Positions 60,669 to 64,000 of a stretch of DNA of 64,000 nucleotides are shown one piece after another (the first letter of the stretch is position 1; each line of letters opens with the position of its first letter). This DNA comes from Acidithiobacillus thiooxidans ATCC 19377. Its GTDB lineage: Bacteria > Pseudomonadota > Gammaproteobacteria > Acidithiobacillales > Acidithiobacillaceae. The stretch spans positions 1,858,501-1,922,500 of the forward strand of contig NZ_CP045571.1 in assembly GCF_009662475.1 (NCBI RefSeq), given 5' to 3'. Under the pieces are notes generated by a model. The model was not told the origin of the DNA. It searched no databases and was given only the letters and a program-made list of their open reading frames with translations. A program made the position numbers and the translations under genes.

Positions 60669-61220
60669 ATGAAACTGCTTACCGACTTTCTGCCCATTAT
60701 CCTCTTTTTTGTAGCGTATAAGATTCATGGTATTTATACGGCTACAGAAGTGCTGATTGTTGCCGCCATTGTGCTCATGGCCTGGCAGTGGTGGCGCCGT
60801 GGTCGTATTGAGACAATGACCTGGGTCTCTACGCTGCTGATTCTGATTTTCGGTGGCCTGACTCTCTATTTTCATAATGACACCTTCATCAAGGTCAAAC
60901 CCAGCATCCTCTATCTGCTTTTTGCCGGAGTCCTGTTGTTTACCCATTGGCGGGATCAGCCACTGCTCGAGCGCCTGATGGGTAGTCAACTGCCGGCTAC
61001 CCTACCGCAGTCTTTCTGGAAACGCCTCAATATCTACTGGATCACGTTTTTTATTTTTGGCGCGGTCCTGAATCTGGTGGTGGCCTACAGTTTTTCGACG
61101 GGTATCTGGGTAGACTTCAAGCTTTTCGGTATGCTCGGCATTACCATCATTTTTGTGCTGTTCCAGGCCGTGGTCATTTCCCGGGCACTTCCCCAGGAAA
61201 TTAAAGGCAGTGACTCGTGA
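60669..61220 (+). CDS. yciB: Intracellular septation protein A (YciB)
   Basis: A 183-residue inner-membrane protein with about five helices, linked in other bacteria to cell division and envelope integrity. The start MKLLTDFLPIILFFVAYK and the FWKRLNIYWITFFI motif are diagnostic. No clear ribosome site precedes ATG 60669. Confidence 0.9.
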   Translation: MKLLTDFLPIILFFVAYKIHGIYTATEVLIVAAIVLMAWQWWRRGRIETMTWVSTLLILIFGGLTLYFHNDTFIKVKPSILYLLFAGVLLFTHWRDQPLLERLMGSQLPATLPQSFWKRLNIYWITFFIFGAVLNLVVAYSFSTGIWVDFKLFGMLGITIIFVLFQAVVISRALPQEIKGSDS

Positions 61221-61271
61221 ACGCCGATGCTGGAAACACCGATACCGCTCATTCATTGACAGGACAAGCTT

Positions 61272-61574
61272 ATGTATTACTGCATCATTGGCACTGATAA
61301 TCCGAATTCCCTGAGCAAGCGACAAAACGCCCGGGGTGATCATCTGGCGCGCCTGCATCAGTTGCAATCCGAAGGGCGACTGCTGACAGCGGGCCCTTTC
61401 CCGGCTGCTGATACGGAAGAACCCGGCGAAGCGGGATTTACCGGTAGCCTGATTATCGCCCGTTTTAATTCTCTGGAAGAAGCGCATGCCTGGGCGGCCG
61501 CCGAACCCTATCTCAGTGCTGGCGTCTACGCAGATGTCAGTGTTCGTCCCTACAAAGGAGTGTTTTTACCATGA
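61272..61574 (+). CDS. yciI: YciI-family protein
   Basis: A 100-residue ferredoxin-like-fold protein with the YciI pattern, including [20 protein letters not shown] and [19 protein letters not shown]. Some YciI homologues are dehalogenase-like; function here unknown. AGGA precedes ATG 61272, and the gene overlaps bolA by four bases (ATGA). Confidence 0.88.
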   Translation: MYYCIIGTDNPNSLSKRQNARGDHLARLHQLQSEGRLLTAGPFPAADTEEPGEAGFTGSLIIARFNSLEEAHAWAAAEPYLSAGVYADVSVRPYKGVFLP

Positions 61575-61882
61575 ACAAGCAAGTGCTTGAACAACTCATT
61601 GAAGATGCCCTTCATCCCGAATTTCTGGAAATCAAGGATCGTAGTGAGGCCCACAGTTCCCACGAGCAGTCCGATGGTGGTGGTCACTACGAGTTGCGTA
61701 TTGTCTGCCATCAGTTCGAAGGTATGACCCCGCTCGCCCGTCACCGGCTGGTCAACGCGGCAACAGAGTCAGTACGGGAAAAAATTCATGCCCTGGCCGT
61801 CAAGGCTTATACTCCCGAAGAATTTGCCGCGCTGAACAAACCCAAAACCCGGCGCCCGACCATCTCACTGAATACCCAGTAA
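61571..61882 (+). CDS. bolA: BolA-family protein
   Basis: A 103-residue BolA-type protein that, with a monothiol glutaredoxin, handles [2Fe-2S] clusters or iron regulation. [13 protein letters not shown] and [12 protein letters not shown] are the core family blocks, and a lysine/arginine-rich tail follows. AAGGAG precedes the ATG. It may connect to the isc genes 4 kb away only functionally. Confidence 0.88.
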   Translation: MNKQVLEQLIEDALHPEFLEIKDRSEAHSSHEQSDGGGHYELRIVCHQFEGMTPLARHRLVNAATESVREKIHALAVKAYTPEEFAALNKPKTRRPTISLNTQ

Positions 61883-61948
61883 CGTACGGGCAGCCATCAT
61901 TGCTGACTGACAATAACTGCTTTGCGTTCGATATTGCAGGGACAAAAC

Positions 61949-63256
61949 ATGCCTGCTGATAGTTTCGTCCGCAGTTTTCGCGAATCTTCTCCCTATATCC
62001 ACCGCTTCCGGGGGCAGACTTTCGTCATCAACTTCGGTGGTAATGCCATTGCCGATGGCAGCATTCGCGGTCTGGCCCATGACATTGCTCTGCTCAACAG
62101 CCTGGGGATTAACGTGGTGCTGGTTCATGGCGCCGGACCGCAAATTGATGCGGCTCTGCAGGTTCATGGCTTACAAACGCAACGCGTCAATGGTAAGCGC
62201 ATTACCAGCCCCGAAGCCATGCAGGTACTGCGGGAAGCGGTAGGCGGCGCACGCCTGGTGGTGGAAGCAGCTTTGTCTGAAGGACAAATGGGCTCACCCA
62301 TGGCACATGCCGGACTTCAGGTGGTCAGCGGTAATTTCATCATTGCCCAGCCTTTGGGTATTCTCGACGGGGTGGATTACCAAAGTACCGGGCAAGTACG
62401 GCGGGTGGCCAATGAGGCCATGGAACGGCATCTGGCAGGTGACGAAATTGTCCTGCTTTCACCCATCGGTGTTTCTCCTACCGGAACCCTGTTCAATATC
62501 CGTGCTGAAGAAGTAGCCGTCGCTGCAGCCATTGCTTTGGGTGCCGCAAAACTGGTTTTTTACATGGACGAGGACGGCGTTCTGGATGGAAATGGACAGC
62601 TCCTGCGACAACTGACCTCATCAGAAATTCCGGGCTTGCTGGAACGTCAAAATATTTCGGCAGATGCCCGCGAGCATCTGCTGAGTGCCGGAGCAGCCTG
62701 TGCCAGGGGCGTAGAACGTGTTCATCTGATTTCCCGGCATGTGGATGGTGCCCTGCTCCGCGAACTGTTTACCCGTGATGGCCTGGGCACGCTGATATCC
62801 AGGGATTCCTTTGAACATATGCGGATGGCCACGGTCGCCGACATTCCCGGCATTCTCGCTTTGATCCGGCCTCTGGAAGAAAAAGGGATTCTGGTCAAAC
62901 GCAGTCGTGAGCGCCTGGAAATGGAAGCAGATCATTTTGTGGTGATGGAACGGGACGGCAAGATTATTGGCTGCGCGGCCGTGTATCCTTATCCCGATCA
63001 GGGCATGGCGGAGGTCGCCTGTCTGGCAGTGGACAACCGTTATCGTCGTCAGGGACGCGGTGAGCGGCTGATGGCGTTTTGTGAGAACTGGGCCAGAGAA
63101 CGGCAATTGTCACAGATTTTTGTGTTGAGCACCCAAACTACCCACTGGTTTCTGGAGCGTAAATTCCGCCAGGGAAGCCTGGAGGAACTTCCTGTTCCAC
63201 GGCAGCAGCTCTATAATTTTCAACGGCGCAGTCAGGTTTTTTTTCAGATTCTCTGA
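61949..63256 (+). CDS. argA: N-acetylglutamate synthase
   Basis: The first enzyme of arginine biosynthesis (435 residues). The N-terminal two thirds are an amino-acid-kinase fold (VINFGGNAIADG, VLVHGAGPQI) that binds arginine, and the C-terminal GNAT domain (about residues 290-430) has the acetyl-CoA loop RYRRQGRGERLM. ATG 61949 with AGGGA is preferred over the TTG frame start at 61922. Feedback inhibition by arginine is expected from the family. Confidence 0.92.
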   Translation: MPADSFVRSFRESSPYIHRFRGQTFVINFGGNAIADGSIRGLAHDIALLNSLGINVVLVHGAGPQIDAALQVHGLQTQRVNGKRITSPEAMQVLREAVGGARLVVEAALSEGQMGSPMAHAGLQVVSGNFIIAQPLGILDGVDYQSTGQVRRVANEAMERHLAGDEIVLLSPIGVSPTGTLFNIRAEEVAVAAAIALGAAKLVFYMDEDGVLDGNGQLLRQLTSSEIPGLLERQNISADAREHLLSAGAACARGVERVHLISRHVDGALLRELFTRDGLGTLISRDSFEHMRMATVADIPGILALIRPLEEKGILVKRSRERLEMEADHFVVMERDGKIIGCAAVYPYPDQGMAEVACLAVDNRYRRQGRGERLMAFCENWARERQLSQIFVLSTQTTHWFLERKFRQGSLEELPVPRQQLYNFQRRSQVFFQIL

Positions 63257-63266
63257 GAAAACTGAT

Positions 63267-64000
63267 TTAAGGCGTGGTCTCCTCCAGAACTTCTGGTTCG
63301 ACTGCTTCCTCCGCTTCCCGAGTCTCTGCAAAATGCAGTTCTTCGCCGCGATCCAGGCTGTGTCGTTCGGGTTGTTTGCTCATGCCGCCACTACGTCCAT
63401 CATAGCGATTGACCACCGTACAGCGTCGGGCAATGAACCCGCCTTTTTCGGTTTCACTGGGCTCAATGTCAAATTCCAGAATAATATCCCGACTGGGGAG
63501 TTCGTCCGTATCCAGCTCGCGGGGCAAGTCGGAAATATGCACAAAAGCCGATTCGTAGGGAGAGTCCTCATGACGCGTATCAGTCACCCAGAGTCGGGCG
63601 GAGATATTGGTCAGAAAACGGATAAAACCAAAACCGCGCTCGGCTTCCCAACGAATACAAATACCACGAATACGCGAGCCCATTTCTCCCCATGGGACGC
63701 GCACATCGCCCCGGGTCGGGAGCAAACCAGGCACCAGATAGCCCGAATAAAAAGCATCAGCCTCGTGCTGCAATTCTCTGGAAACATTGCGAAATGCCAA
63801 CACTTCCACACGGCAACCCTTGTTTTGCAGTGCCCTGACTACCTGTAGAAAATCACCATCTCCGGTCACCAGCAACAACTGATCCAGTCGTTCGGACTGA
63901 AGCATGACATCCACCGCCAGATCCAGGTCGGCATTAGCTTTTGAAACCCGATTACCCTCATCATCCACAAACCAACGCACGGGCTTTTCAATGATTTTCC
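63267..64000 (-). CDS. NYN-domain (LabA/DUF88) protein with C-terminal cold-shock-like domain, N-terminus outside window
   Basis: The frame is still open at the right edge, so the N-terminus is missing. The visible NYN nuclease-like domain includes KANADLDLAVDVM and LLVTGDGDF, the acidic motifs of the PIN-like fold. It is followed by GICIRWEAERGFGFIRFL and AFVHISDLP, the shape of a cold-shock OB fold, and an acidic tail. This pairing suggests an RNA-cleaving or RNA-binding protein. GTG 63980 is only an internal codon. Confidence 0.8.
   Translation of the reverse strand, partial: KIIEKPVRWFVDDEGNRVSKANADLDLAVDVMLQSERLDQLLLVTGDGDFLQVVRALQNKGCRVEVLAFRNVSRELQHEADAFYSGYLVPGLLPTRGDVRVPWGEMGSRIRGICIRWEAERGFGFIRFLTNISARLWVTDTRHEDSPYESAFVHISDLPRELDTDELPSRDIILEFDIEPSETEKGGFIARRCTVVNRYDGRSGGMSKQPERHSLDRGEELHFAETREAEEAVEPEVLEETTP

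Overview
This 64 kb window is chromosomal DNA of an Acidithiobacillus-like proteobacterium. The gene order is largely gammaproteobacterial: rpsB-tsf-pyrH-frr-uppS-cdsA-dxr-rseP-bamA-skp-lpxD-fabZ-lpxA, then lpxB-rnhB-dnaE-accA-tilS, and trmJ-cysE-iscRSUA-hscBA-fdx-iscX with suhB divergent. Two genes between lpxA and lpxB are an oxidoreductase and a PLP aminotransferase. This matches the gnnA/gnnB arrangement known from Acidithiobacillus ferrooxidans, where these enzymes make the diamino sugar for an all-amide lipid A. A CbbY-type phosphatase fits an autotroph. The genus is an inference from gene content; I could run no search.

Layout. 1-8.5 kb (mostly +): the 3' end of an alpha-glucan phosphorylase, an HdeD-like membrane protein, a minus-strand GT25 glycosyltransferase/sulfotransferase pair, a GlsB/YeaQ-type small membrane protein, a cation/proton antiporter, a DUF1289 protein, a PAS-GGDEF diguanylate cyclase, a lytic transglycosylase and a YrhK-type protein. 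8.5-13.5 kb (-): an unknown membrane protein, then parC and parE. 13.7-18.4 kb: two tandem GT4 glycosyltransferases (+), a PilZ protein translationally coupled to galU (-), and ydcH (+). galU carries a one-base frameshift. 18.4-19.8 kb: cbbY (-) and dksA (+). 19.8-41.7 kb (-): a run of 20 closely packed genes, many with 4-base ATGA/GTGA overlaps, from rpsB down to tilS. It covers translation factors, isoprenoid, phospholipid and undecaprenyl synthesis, outer-membrane assembly, lipid A synthesis, DNA polymerase III alpha and acetyl-CoA carboxylase. 41.9-47.9 kb (-): a DedA protein and a phosphate group (phoB, phoR, pstB, phoU, ppx). In that group pstA is reduced to its last 46 or so codons, and pstS and pstC are absent. 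48-58.8 kb (-): rhlE, an aldo/keto reductase, mnmA and the complete isc operon behind trmJ-cysE, with a clear IscR-type operator. 58.9-64 kb: suhB, a DUF815 ATPase (-), yciB, yciI, bolA, argA, and a NYN-domain protein truncated by the window end.

The main threads are envelope construction (lipid A, BamA/Skp/RseP, UppS/CdsA, sugar transferases, GalU), cyclic-di-GMP signalling (GGDEF enzyme and PilZ receptor), phosphate/polyphosphate handling, and Fe-S assembly together with tRNA thiolation. I saw no rRNA or tRNA genes, insertion sequences, CRISPR arrays or phage genes. The least routine points are the frameshifted galU, the decayed pst operon, the gnnA/gnnB insertion with changed LpxA and LpxB motifs, the IscR operator with unusual cysteine spacing in IscR, and the NYN/cold-shock fusion.
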